In this document: one piece after another, positions 35,901-45,545 of the stretch | Layout: each line of letters begins with the position of its first letter | Position numbering within the stretch: the stretch's first letter is position 1 | DNA from: Moringa oleifera | Lineage: Eukaryota; Streptophyta; Magnoliopsida; Brassicales; Moringaceae | Assembly: GCA_021397835.1 (NCBI GenBank) | Contig: JAJFZO010000537.1 | Span: 1,364,001-1,428,000, forward strand | Reading direction: 5' to 3' | DNA: 64,000 nucleotides | Notes under the pieces: generated by a model | Databases searched by the model: none | Told to the model about the DNA's origin: nothing | What the model saw: only the letters and a program-made list of their open reading frames with translations | Translations under genes and position numbers: made by a program

Positions 35901-38900
35901 ATACTTTCTAATTATGACAAAGAAACCCATGCAACTTTCATATGTCAGAATATGCACAAATGTTAAAAATGCGATGATATAAAATACCTGACGATTGACA
36001 AGGACAACATCTCCATCTCGCAAGTGCCGATACACAATTTTGCCTTCAAGATCATAATCAGAACCCTTCCCAGGTTGTACCAAAGCCCCTCTCGATGAAG
36101 GTAACTTTCTAGATATGGAAATCCGTATTTTCCGGCTTGGTGGCAATCTCACAGTCGACAACTTATCAATATAGTGTGTAGCTCCAGGATGAATTTCAGA
36201 GCCATTAATGATAGCTTCCCTCAAATTCACCACATTCCACGAAGTAACCCTCTGCAATGATATTAATGTAAATGACAGAAAAACATAAGTCAAGGAACTC
36301 AATTATCTACAAATATAATTCCACTAAAATGAAAAAAGAACCCATTGAATCTATAAAAACATATGTAAACCTCCATCTCCATGGTTAGACAGACAGGATA
36401 GCATTTAAAAAAAAAATAGCAATAAAACCACACAGGTTTCAAAAAGAGGACAAAAAGGCCACAAAAGTTAGTGCCTACAGTTAAAATCATCTAGAATCTA
36501 TACAGAAGATACCCCGTAAAGAAAAAAAAATCAACCATAAATTGCACTTAAGGCCCCTGAAGTTTCCACTGCATGCACTGGAGTCAGTAAAGACAACATC
36601 TAAAATAGAAATATACTGACCTTTAGCTAAGATATACAAACACACACACACACACACATATATATATATCATCTTTGTTTCTGACCCAAAAAAAAAAAAG
36701 GCACACAAAACCACTTGCAAGTGAGGGACTAAAATGTTCAAAATTGAAACTTTTTGAGACTTAACTACCATCTGCAAAAACTTCAAGGACCTCTGAAACA
36801 AGCATCTCAGAATCTGATCTAGTATATGTTTGAAAGATAGCAAATGGTACAATAACTAGTAACCACCAGCCACAGCCATTATCATAGAATGCATAACACG
36901 AAGAAATATATATATATATATATATATATGGGACAAACAATGAAGCATTGCTTGCAATAATGAAGTATATTGATGTATCCTTGTTCCATATCGATCCGCT
37001 CTTACCTCAGGATAGGTTAACCTCAAAGCAAAACACGGAGGAATACCAATCTCATTAACAGCCAAATAAGGATCTGGGGATATAACAGATCGGCATGCAA
37101 AATTAACCCTTTTCCCCATCATTTTCTGGCGGAAAAGGCCTTCCTTTTTCTCCAGTATCTGACATATCCCAGTACCCATATCTCGTTGACCTTGACCTAT
37201 AATTAAGAAGAGAAAATCCATTGGTTAACTGCTACACAAGTGTTTGGTTCATGAGAGTCATAATATAAAGTTTAATAAACAACAAGATAACTTGGCACAT
37301 GCAGTCAACACTCAACATGTCCCTACCAGTCTCCTTTTTGGTCCAAGCTCATGGGATGATCTAAAGGAGTTCTATAATAACAGGAACGTCATGGCAACTC
37401 ATTCAAAGATCAATTTAAGATTTTAGCCACTCAAAATTCATTAAGTACATTTCAAAAATAATGAAATAATTCTAAATAAACCAGCTCCTAGTGTATAGCA
37501 AGTGCAATAATTCTAAATAAAGCTCTCCATCCAGCAAGCAATTGCAATATCCAACCTTTCATTAAGTTTCTTATCTAGACATATTGTTTTCTTTTTTCTT
37601 CTTTTCTTTTTTATAGGTTTTCTTATTTTCCTTGTCAGTGCTCTTTTATATATGTCATGTGTAATAGGCCAGGGCACAGCCTTCTCTGCATACATGTGCA
37701 CTTCTTTCCCCTTAATGAATATGTCAACAAACAAGAAGCACAAATGTTCACAGAGAAATAGTTTCTCATCAGATATCAACTGATTTTGAAAAGTATGAAC
37801 AGTTCTTGGATAGCTACAGATAACCGGGTATAGGCAAAAAATAAAAATAAAGGGAAAATATCATTCAAAACCTTGAGTTTTATCTTTTCTCACCAATCAA
37901 ACCCTAACTTTTAAAACATATCCAAACAAATCCTAATACATTGATTTTGTCCACATTGGACCTTAACTCAAAATAATTATGAAAAATTAATGATTTTTTC
38001 ATTATTGAAATGGCTAAAAACTATTCAAATAAATTTTATACTTTATTTTGATTTTATCCCTCAAATTTGAAAAATTTTCAACTAATCAGCTATTTTTTAT
38101 GAATTTATCAAATATTTGATAGTGTATTTTTAAAAAAAAAATTAATCCTCAAAAAATTTTGAATTTTTTTATGATGGTAGCTTGAATATTTTTTAATTTC
38201 GATTCTGAGGTTGAAATGCGATAGTACTTGTCCCACATTGCTCAAAAACTTGTATGTAGTGGAACACTAAAAACATAGGAGCTTAAAATTTAGGGTCCCA
38301 GTGACAGCCTACATCATAATAATTGGACCATTGGCATCAGGTCCTGGTTTCATTTCGGTGTGAGCATGGTGCTACTCAAGGTCGCCAGCTAAGTCAAAAG
38401 ATTTACCCTTAGCAATTTGAGCTTGGCACTCCCAAACCTGGCAGTAGTTTGAATCATCTAGGTTGCCAAACAGCAAGAGTGAACCATGGGTCATAAGCAA
38501 CGATGGCAGAAGCGGAGGCAAAGCCTATAAGGATTTCAAGAGAGACATCTAAAACATGGAAAGTGCCAGTGTCACAGCAGATCCAAGAGCACACGGGATG
38601 AAATCCAAGGCACATAGACATGGAAGCAAGAAATTAGATTTCAGAATGAAAAAAGAGTGGCATGGTTTGAATGAAAATCATCTGCCATGATGTGCAGAAA
38701 AAAAAAAAAAAGATTTTGAGGCTCACATGTAAGAGTAGTTGTCCCACATTGAGTTGTAATTGATACCCTGAACAAGATGGTGAAAATCCCGGAAAATAAT
38801 AAGTTTTAAGGCTCAAAGACACCCTGAACCATATTTGGGACTTGCTTGATGGATAGCCCAGCCCTTTTGTCCCAACCCTTCGAAATTTTTTATTAAGTTT

Positions 38901-40595
38901 TTTTACTGTGCAATAAACATCAACTATTTATCCCTTGATCCGTGCAAATACACAAAGCGGTCCATCCCAAATTTCTCATCAAGCTCACGAGTATTTAGAA
39001 ATTCTTGTGAGTGCATTTCACAAACCAAATGATAATCTTTAAAAAGGACATTACGTGCCTGACGATGAGAAAACTTGGTCTAAAGTTTGGTTTACCATCC
39101 AACACAGTTTATTATAACTTCTTAAAAATTTAAAACCAGTCATCTTCACCTAATGATCGATATAGCAAGTCCAGAGGCCCCAAAAGGGCAAAGTGTGACT
39201 TGCAGATTAGAAAAAGCAAATACTGACAACTCCTGAGAAAAAGAAAATAGCAGGAAGGATTGCAACTGAGTTGGTGCAAACCACAATGCGAATGAGGTAT
39301 ATCACCATGTTTTCTTCTGCTCATCGGCCAATACTGTACCTAGTAAAAGATTATATATTATGTGTACAAAATTAAGCCAATCTACTGGACTTTTCAGTTA
39401 TCAAGCTCTTCAACGACCACCCACTTAATGCATTTAGCCGGTATTCAATATAATACTAAGGACTAAAAGAATCTACACTATCTAAATATCCCTCCATCTC
39501 TCAAATGAAAAGAAGACACTATTTGCATAGAAAATAATAGTACTAACCCGAGGCAGTTTTGCTATCAAACAATAAGTTGATAGATTGCTGAAGATCCATC
39601 CACCGGCTAACTATCTTTGATTGTTCCAGGTTGTGAGATCGAGCATTTCCCAGTGCAATATTGGCCTGCAACACCTTACTAAGCAGAACAGTTTGAGGAT
39701 GCTCCATCACCTATAAAGGAGATAAATAACAAAATGCAAATGATATTGGTCACTACAGTATTTTTAAATGCAAACACTCAGATTTACGTAAAAATAAATA
39801 AATGTAATAGTCCCACAAGCATTCTGCCACAAACCAGTAAAACACTGAGACATGAAATCAGCAACAGAAATTTTGAAAAAGATGCAAGACATGGAAAAGG
39901 AACTGCTTTGACACATTATTCTCATGTTATGCATTGTTCAATGTATCAAATTACACTTCTGTTGAATTGAAGTTTCCCATCAAAATATAATGATGGCTGC
40001 AAGACACACGACCATGATAGTAGCAAAAGATAAGCAACAAGCAATTTAGAAAGTTTCTACAACAACTTCTGTAGAGGGACACATCAATTATGTGAAGCAA
40101 CTACTAAGGAACATAAGAAAGGGAGATACAAGTAGGACTATATTTCAAAAATTATAGGGATGGGGAAAAAAAGAATTTCAAAGAGAATATAAGTTAAGTT
40201 CAATGAACCATCTAACAGTACATAGCCCAACTCTTCTTGAGTTGTCGTAACTATATTCTACAACTATCACTCAACCATCACTGTCTTAGCTTCTGTAAAC
40301 CACAGAACGGAAATTCTTGGAACTCTTTCAGCAAGTTAGACTTACTTTAACAGCTCTTACTTCTTACAAATCTGAAATTAAGATTAAACTTCACAACAAG
40401 CAATTGATGTAGCCATATTCAGATTTTAAAAGTTCAAAAGAAAAAAGAGACATTCCTAATAATTAACTATCGCAAAGGATCTAAGGCCCCAGTACAATGA
40501 AGAGAGTACTATGAAAGAACATCCATGGACGAAAAGGAGAGTTAAGACAACAAAAAGAATACAGCATGTGAACATCCACTACAAGAGATTTTTTT

Positions 40596-40654
<59 letters not shown>

Positions 40655-43600
40655 GGGAACAGGGAGAGGGAGGGAGGGAGAGAACAGTCACAAAGGAACT
40701 ATAAAAGGAAATCACCACAGTAAATCAACATTAACATTTAACCAATTGTCGATGCAAAGAGAAACAATTCCACCAAGTAAAGAACCACTCACACTATCAC
40801 CACCCTTGGTTGGAGCACGGAATTTAGTTGGAGGTACAAGAATACTCCCTAAGAAAAACATAGAATGATCTACTTTGTTTTCAAATCCATGTTGCCGAAT
40901 GTCACCAATAAATGAGCAAATGTCAACCTCATTTTCCCATAAAAGTTTGACAATCTCTTTAACCTGCAAGAAAATTAGAACTTCTTTAGATATATTTCTA
41001 AACAGAATAGGCTCTCTTATAAAGGCTTAAATTGTTATAGATCCATTTGATCCCATGACCCTAGGAATTAGACAGTGCAATCATTAAGGTCACCAGGCCA
41101 AATTTATAATGAAACATACTTCTGTTGGCAACAAATGTCTTGAGGTGACGTTCTTTTGCTTAATAAACTCTTGAGGCACTTTCCCAGCTCTTTTCCCACT
41201 CCTTTTGGCAGCATCATCTTTAGGTCCACGTGAGACACCACTAGGCAAGGGTGTTTCAACTACATCATCACCATTTCCCTTGAGACTCGTATCATCCGCA
41301 TCTTCCACACTACCAAATGGCTCTCCCATCTCAATCCCTCTAATAACATTTGCTCTAGTACTAGCTGCTGACATACCACCCTGTCATTATCAATCCAAAC
41401 AGTAGAAGAAAAAAGGTAAGTCCTTATAGCTAAAGTTTCACATGCTAGGAAACTACAAATATTGCATTATATACAGGGCTGAAGTTTCATAAATAGAGAA
41501 TACCAACTAATTTATGAGAATCAACACAAACAACAAAGAATCTATGTGCAACATTAGCAATGAATGCAAAATAGAAAGATGGTGCTTGATCATAAACGCC
41601 AAGGATAACCAAAATCCGTGGAATGTAAGCGCAAATTCTCTGTACCTAGGCAAGGTGAGGAGAGGAAGATATGTAACAAATGATCCGAAAGACAATTTGA
41701 TCCAGATAAAGTAAGATTTTAAGAGACCATATTGTCTAGCAAGAAACTAAACTTAGAGCCACAACATTTACCAGAAGCAATATGGTTAAAATACAAAACA
41801 GTTTAACTATTGCCAACACAAGTGCTAAAACAAATAACAAATAGCCTATGTTAGCTTCCAAGAGGTGGCCCACCTTCAGAATGAATCTTCATTCCAGTAG
41901 CCTGGGAGCATTACTTTCTAGCAACCATGCAATATAAATATTAACACAAGAAACTTTGCTAATACTGTAAGTAGACAAAGCAGATCTTTGAATTTATTGA
42001 ATACAGATTGTTAATGTTGTATACAATCATACAAACTCCAGCAAAGAGTCTGTTAACAAAAGGATGGCTTCTGCTGAATGACATTAGCACTAGGCAACGA
42101 AAATGCATAAAGGCCTCGCATTTGAAACATCTGTTCATAACACGGTAACAAGTAAACCTAGAATAGCGTCTATGAACTTTCCTGCACAGGTTAATGAAAA
42201 AAGTTAACATTATTTTTTTCTTTTTCCTCAATTTTGCATGAATAATCATGGCTTAAAGTAAATAAAGGAAAGGTTTTATGCCATGCATCGTCCGTTATCG
42301 TATTTACTACAACTATTTTCTCCTTCTTTTTCCCCTTTTTGATTCTTTGTCTCTTCATCTATCAGTACATTCTACTTCATATTATTTATATCACTCACTC
42401 ACTAATAGCCAGATAATGATCCTTCAAAGATCCGCCATCTCTTGCAACCCAATTCACTTGCAATATAATTCATATTATTATCCTTTTCCCCAAAATATTA
42501 TTGAACTAGATAGGTGCTCTTCAAAACTCGGGAAAATCACATTAAACCTTCACCAACAATAGCTGGATGGGATGCTTAAAAGAAGATGTGGATTTTCTTA
42601 AATAAAATTACATATTCATATACCTATTTGAGGATCTACAATCTTTAAGAGGAGACCACCGGCTCCCAACTACTAACATACTTTCCATGCAAAGCATAAT
42701 TGCGCCTTACAAAGTTAAATTATGTTTAACTATAAGTGCAAGCATTTGCACTTAAAATATATATAAAAAAAAACTCATCACCAGCTACCTAGAGGTCAAT
42801 GTGATAAACGAATATTCACAATATCCAAATTCAGAAAGATCTCATATGAAAAGGAGACAAAGAAGCATACCATGTGAAACCATCCAAAAGTAGGTTTACC
42901 AACAGAAGGATTTTTAGCTGCACAGTTCTTACACTTGCTAATTTTCAACTTCAGAAATTTATTCAAAACAGAATCTGCTTCAGTAAACTGAAGAGAAGTC
43001 CACTGTTTCTGCTTTGGTTGCCTGACATCCTGATAGTTTGCACCCGAGAAAACAGTAGAACATGATTCATGGCTCCCATCGCTGTCCTCTGAATATGAGG
43101 ATACATCTAGTGACTCCAAATCTAACCGTTTGGCACCAACAACATCACCTTTTATGATGAGTTTCAATTGTGAAACACATCTTTCAACCTTAAATTGATA
43201 TCATGGGGCAAAAAAAAAAAAAAAAGAACGAGTTAGCAAGAAGAAAATCGCAAATTTGAATGTTATCCCAACTAAGAGTTAGCATTACCTCACTCCTGTC
43301 TGCCCTAAAATGAAGGCAGTAGAAACAAGTCTTTTGTAGAAGGACGTGAAGGAAATTGAACAGCAGTGGATTGTAAACTGGATAAACAAGTTCAATATGA
43401 CCACAATGACCTGGGCAATTAAGTCTGAGCTGCCCACATGTTTTGCAACTGCATTGAAGTGATAACCATATCAAATATGTTAAAGAGATGACCAACAAAA
43501 AAAATTCTGAATAATGACAACTGCACTTAATGACCATATATGATTACCACGAGATGAAATTAATTGCAAAATCTATAAGTAACATTTCGATCACAAGATA

Positions 43601-44717
43601 AACAAAACAACCTTCAAATTTGGAAAAGGGTTGTTCGCCCAACACTATGGCTTATCATAATTTCAAATGTGTTTTAAGAATTTGTCATAACAATGATGCA
43701 CAATTATTCAGAGGAAAAAGGAAAGCAAAATCTGTCAACATTGTAAATTCTTGAAAACATTAAGGAAATCAAGTATTAAATTCATGAATTATGAACCGTT
43801 CAAACTAGGGTAAGCTGAATGGACAGCCCTGCCAGGTTCCAGTAAGCTTGCATCAATTACAACAAGCTATTAACAAAACAGGATATAATGAACAAGAAAG
43901 TCACCAAACCACCTGCCTTTTTTTTTTTAATTCCCGCACCATTCACGATGGAACACTGTACATCAAGCTATAATCCTTTATTTCTGTTCTTGTTCAGTAA
44001 AAAGATGATAAGGAAGAAGTAGACAGACTAACCATAATTTGCACAATCCTCTATAATATTCATTGCTATTTTTTTATCAAAGCTCTTACATCTAAACCAT
44101 AGCAAGCAGTATACGAATTCGCCATGCACCTAACGATAAACATCAGATAGGAGGAAAAAAAAGGGAAATAGTATTCAAGAGTAGCACAAGGTTGAGTCGG
44201 TTGAAGAGAACTCACGGTGTCCTTTCATCTAGAGGACCTAACACTGGGTCATAAAGACCACCAGGGATAGGCCTCTCAACGGTGTCAAGCAAAATGGGGT
44301 TTGTAATTTTGAGGAAGCTATGCTTTTGAACTTCTTCATCTGTCAAAAAACTGAACCTAACAGCCTCCACAATCTCAGTTGCGACCTGAAACAAAGCTTC
44401 AGATTTTAGGAAAAAATGGGAAGAACACAAAAGAGGGAAAGAAAAAAGATACAGAGATTATAACTTTCAATTCTTTCATATGCTTCCCCTGACTAGCTTA
44501 AGATCAAATACAAAAAATATTCCACTAAAAATAATCTCGATAGACTCGCTTTTCCTTACTGAAAATCAAAGTCTTGATATTACCAATAAACAAAGTAGCA
44601 AAAACACAGAACTGAAGAATGTACATATGCATAAAGACACGAGTACAAGAGCATATAAGCTACAGAGATTAGAGAGGGGAGGGAAGAGTAGACCTCTGTG
44701 GTTTGAGCTTGAGCCAT
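17374..44717 (-). CDS. NRPA1: DNA-directed RNA polymerase I largest subunit (NRPA1/RPA190), 21 coding exons
   Basis: Catalytic subunit of nucleolar RNA polymerase I, which transcribes the 45S rRNA precursor. Coding exons in transcript order: 44717-44694, 44385-44216, 43448-43289, 43188-42871, 41380-41120, 40963-40793, 39710-39548, 37196-37006, 36251-35988, 33680-33592, 33430-33283, 33152-32934, 32446-32078, 31985-31841, 31615-31407, 26519-26317, 22392-22194, 22112-21841, 20575-20435, 19278-18447, 17970-17374. All introns are GT-AG and phases join without a break. The sum is 5145 nt, or 1714 residues, close to the roughly 1670 of Arabidopsis NRPA1. The start ATG opens MAQAQTTE, and the frame ends LMQKLEV-stop. 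Seen: clamp zinc motif (66-82), NADFDGD (607-613), the bridge-helix region in exon 16, the trigger loop across exons 18-19, and an acidic jaw insert (about 1345-1425). These distinguish it from Pol II, III, IV and V subunits; there is no heptad CTD. Exon edges are my own inference from splice sites and family conservation. Small errors are possible, mainly at exon 1. Confidence 0.95.
18447..19278 (-). CDS. NRPA1: NRPA1 exon 20: jaw with acidic and basic insert
   Basis: The largest exon (832 nt; residues 1239-1516). After a conserved jaw segment ([20 protein letters not shown] and on) comes a low-complexity insert. Residues about 1345-1425 are very acidic (tracts such as [18 protein letters not shown] and [10 protein letters not shown]). 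Residues about 1459-1485 are strongly basic ([19 protein letters not shown]). The exon then returns to conserved sequence. In yeast A190 an acidic jaw loop, the DNA-mimicking or expander loop, occupies the cleft in inactive dimers. An equivalent role here is an inference from position and charge only. Confidence 0.9.
19405..20115. mobile_element. Possible non-autonomous element in NRPA1 intron 19
   Basis: The stretch starts TAAGGGTAGCAATGACCTGT, which resembles the TAGGGGTGGCAA-type end common in plant hAT-related elements. It has the ACCCACTTAACACG and GGTCAACTCATTTATGACA wording often seen in such repeats. A matching inverted end near 20110 was not found, so the boundary is a guess. Confidence 0.3.
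20435..22112 (-). CDS. NRPA1: NRPA1 exons 18-19: trigger loop region
   Basis: Exon 18 (22112-21841) encodes residues 1102 to about 1192 and ends in [20 protein letters not shown]. Exon 19 (20575-20435) continues [20 protein letters not shown]. Together they form the trigger loop and its base, with the QMTLNTFH helix that contacts the incoming NTP. The intron between them splits a Thr codon (AC|G). The Pol I-type wording [18 protein letters not shown] supports assignment to Pol I. Confidence 0.93.
22842..23099 (+). repeat. 5' LTR of the Ty1/copia relic
   Basis: Starts TGTTGGATATCTTTAATTTA and shares ordered words with 25118-25389: AATGTCTAG(C/T)TGAC, AGCT(T/C)AGATT, CATTCAATTTCC, TATCCTAAG and TTTTCTTTACTC. 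Its end and primer site (near 23101, TGGTTTCC) are uncertain. Confidence 0.8.
25118..25389 (+). repeat. 3' LTR of the Ty1/copia relic
   Basis: Starts TGATAGAAATCTCTAATTTC directly after the AAAGGGAA purine tract. It aligns along its length with 22842-23099 with many differences. Confidence 0.8.
26317..26519 (-). CDS. NRPA1: NRPA1 exon 16: funnel and bridge helix
   Basis: Encodes residues 968-1034. The end of the exon, [17 protein letters not shown], is the start of the bridge helix that crosses the active-site cleft. It continues in exon 17 as [17 protein letters not shown]. The exon is 203 nt, not a multiple of three. It sits alone between a 4887-bp intron 15 (Ty3/gypsy insertion) and a 3924-bp intron 16 (Ty1/copia insertion). 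Confidence 0.93.
27230..27600 (-). repeat. 3' LTR of the intron 15 Ty3/gypsy relic
   Basis: Begins (minus strand) near TCAATGTTGCACACACCTAC and ends near 27230. It has a small internal duplication (CAAACAAACTTAAAATA and a neighbouring copy, about 27527-27576) that the other LTR lacks. Confidence 0.72.
29563..29901 (-). repeat. 5' LTR of the intron 15 Ty3/gypsy relic
   Basis: Begins (minus strand) TGATGCAGCACACACTTACA and ends near TTTCACCA. Pairs with the copy at 27230-27600. The two copies have diverged by many substitutions and small indels, suggesting an old insertion. Confidence 0.75.
33283..33430 (-). CDS. NRPA1: NRPA1 exon 11: catalytic magnesium loop
   Basis: Encodes residues 604-653, with the invariant [12 protein letters not shown] at 607-618. 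Asp609, Asp611 and Asp613 hold the catalytic Mg2+ (metal A) in every cellular RNA polymerase. All three are intact, so the gene looks functional. The codon for Ser604 is split over the intron between exons 10 and 11. Confidence 0.95.
34160..34260. repeat. 50-bp tandem duplication in NRPA1 intron 9
   Basis: 34160-34209 and 34210-34260 are nearly identical. Both contain TAACACTTTAACCTATTTAC and AAGTTAAATATTCTAT; they differ at a few bases near their starts. Confidence 0.93.
34664..34728. repeat. Microsatellite (AT)n-(GT)n
   Basis: Pure AT dinucleotides run into GT dinucleotides with short GTAT interruptions. In NRPA1 intron 9. Confidence 0.95.
36638..36669. repeat. Microsatellite (CA)n-(TA)n
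   Basis: CA repeats directly followed by TA repeats, in NRPA1 intron 8. Confidence 0.95.
36906..36929. repeat. Microsatellite (AT)12
   Basis: Uninterrupted AT dinucleotides in NRPA1 intron 8, about 75 bp downstream (in transcript order) of the exon 8 donor site. Confidence 0.95.
37895..38205 (+). repeat. Dispersed AT-rich repeat, copy in NRPA1 intron 7
   Basis: Aligns with 49770-50075. Shared ordered words: GAAAAA(T/C)TGATG..TTTTTCAT, TTTTGATTTT.TCC.TCAAATTTGA, then ATTTTTTATGAATTT, TTTGATAGT.TA, and GGTA(G/A)CTTGAATATTTTT. No coding sequence. Family unknown. Confidence 0.7.
38206..38870 (+). mobile_element. Possible TRIM-type LTR element in NRPA1 intron 7
   Basis: Two imperfect direct repeats begin TGAGG (38206 and 38716) and share AGTA(C/G)TTGTCCCACATTG. 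After the left one, TTGGCATCAGGTCCTGG (38331-38347) resembles the initiator-tRNA primer site TTGGTATCAGAGC. An A-rich purine tract (about 38698-38712) precedes the right one. The interior is about 390 bp with no coding sequence. These are the marks of a TRIM (terminal-repeat retrotransposon in miniature). The LTR match weakens after the first 45 bp, so this stays tentative. Confidence 0.5.
40589..40684 (+). repeat. T17-G48 homopolymer and purine tract in NRPA1 intron 6
   Basis: 17 T (40589-40605) run directly into 48 consecutive G (40606-40653), followed by a GGGA/GAGG purine tract. On the gene strand this is a pyrimidine tract, then C48 and A17. Such a run could form G-quadruplexes, or be partly a sequencing or assembly artefact. 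Confidence 0.95.
43289..43448 (-). CDS. NRPA1: NRPA1 exon 3: zinc-binding clamp head
   Basis: Encodes residues about 65-118. It carries the signature [17 protein letters not shown] (C66, C69, C76, H79 with the following C80/H82 pair), the N-terminal zinc site found in all multisubunit RNA polymerase largest subunits. The next exon supplies a second pair, CKNC (C204 and C207), just before the conserved PTFGWFHM. Together these form the clamp-head zinc sites. All the ligand residues I expect are present. Confidence 0.92.
44694..44717 (-). CDS. NRPA1: NRPA1 exon 1 (start codon exon)
   Basis: A 24-nt first coding exon reading MAQAQTTE, followed by a GT donor. Exon 2 begins after a pyrimidine-rich tract and CAG at 44386-44388, and continues [19 protein letters not shown]. 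The ATG was chosen because the join is in frame and the N-terminus resembles plant NRPA1 proteins, which begin with a short MA..QTTE-like stretch before the conserved clamp core. It is the least certain exon because it is short. Confidence 0.75.
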
Positions 44718-45085
44718 GGCAGCTTAGCTGGGAGAGGTAGCTCCAGGAGAGCGGCAGCGCCAGAAGCGCGAACCAACGATGAGCTGGAGTGCTAGACTGA
44801 CAAAAAGTGATCAGCTGAGTGTGAAGGGGGCAAGGAAGAGTTAACTTAGGGTGTGCGAGGAGACGCGGGTATTGGGGTTTAAGAGAGGGTATTGCCCTGT
44901 GCTGCGTCATGCCCTGCCTCCCCTTCTCTCCTCGAGTGATTCATTTTCATGTAAGGGAACCAAAGCGGCACATTTTAATGACAAGTTTGCCCCTAATGGC
45001 CAAGCCTGGCAGAAGCGGTGGGCGCTTCTTGCAACTCTGGGCTTTTTATCATTGGGGCCTCTTGACGTTGGGTCATCTGGATGAT
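44718..45085 (-). promoter_or_regulatory. Probable NRPA1 5' UTR and proximal promoter
   Basis: The bases just upstream of the NRPA1 start are clearly more GC-rich than the AT-rich DNA that begins near 45085. They contain TGGGCT (45038-45043) and TGGGCG (45019-45024), close to the Site II consensus TGGGCC/T. They also hold TTAGGGTGT (44846-44854), one mismatch from the inverse telo-box TTAGGGTTT. Site II and telo-box pairs are known in plant ribosome-biogenesis promoters. The matches are short, so this is suggestive only. No TATA box or transcription start was identified. Confidence 0.4.
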
Positions 45086-45164
45086 GTGCCTAATTTCATT
45101 ATTAATTTAGGTAAAAAATTATTTTTAATTTTTAATTTTATTTTTATTAATTTTTAATTTTTTA

Positions 45165-45545
45165 AAATATTTTTAATAAATCTTGATCTATTATTTTTAT
45201 CTAAATTAAATTTTATTGAAATAAAAATAATAATAATTTTTTATTATTAAAATAATTAAAAAGTTACTTAAATAAATTTATGTTCCATTTCAATTTTATC
45301 TTCTATATCTGCATTTTTAATTAAAAATATTTTAATATTCAAAAAATCCTACATTTTTGTAGTAATTTGAAATAAATTTTTATATACGTTAAAAATTATA
45401 AATTAAAATTTATTATAACATATTTTAAATTTTTAAAAACAATTTAAATATGATTAAAAAATAAAAATAAAATTTAAACTTTTAAATAGCTTTTATTTGT
45501 TAATTTATTGCCATGATGATTTTTGTAAATATGCTATTCAAGTCT
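45165..45545 (+). repeat. Dispersed AT-rich repeat, weak copy upstream of NRPA1
   Basis: Shares CTTGATCTATTATTTTTAT-TAAATTA, the TTCAATTTTAT core and the AAAATTTAAACTTTTAAATA tail with 49790-50260. Low complexity makes the alignment less sure. Confidence 0.5.

Larger units (their letters stand above)
33681..35987 (-). other. NRPA1 intron 9 (2.3 kb)
   Basis: Bounded by GT at 35987-35986 and AG before 33680 (gene strand). Contains the 50-bp duplication and the AT/GT microsatellite, otherwise unique-looking AT-rich sequence with no coding signal. Confidence 0.8.

Noticed and set aside
40511..40723. 70-codon plus-strand frame with a poly-Gly run
   Set aside because: The poly-Gly comes only from the G48 homopolymer, antisense to NRPA1 inside an intron.
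44480..44910. Open frames on both strands around the NRPA1 start
   Set aside because: They overlap exon 1, intron 1 and the probable 5' UTR and show no protein family resemblance.
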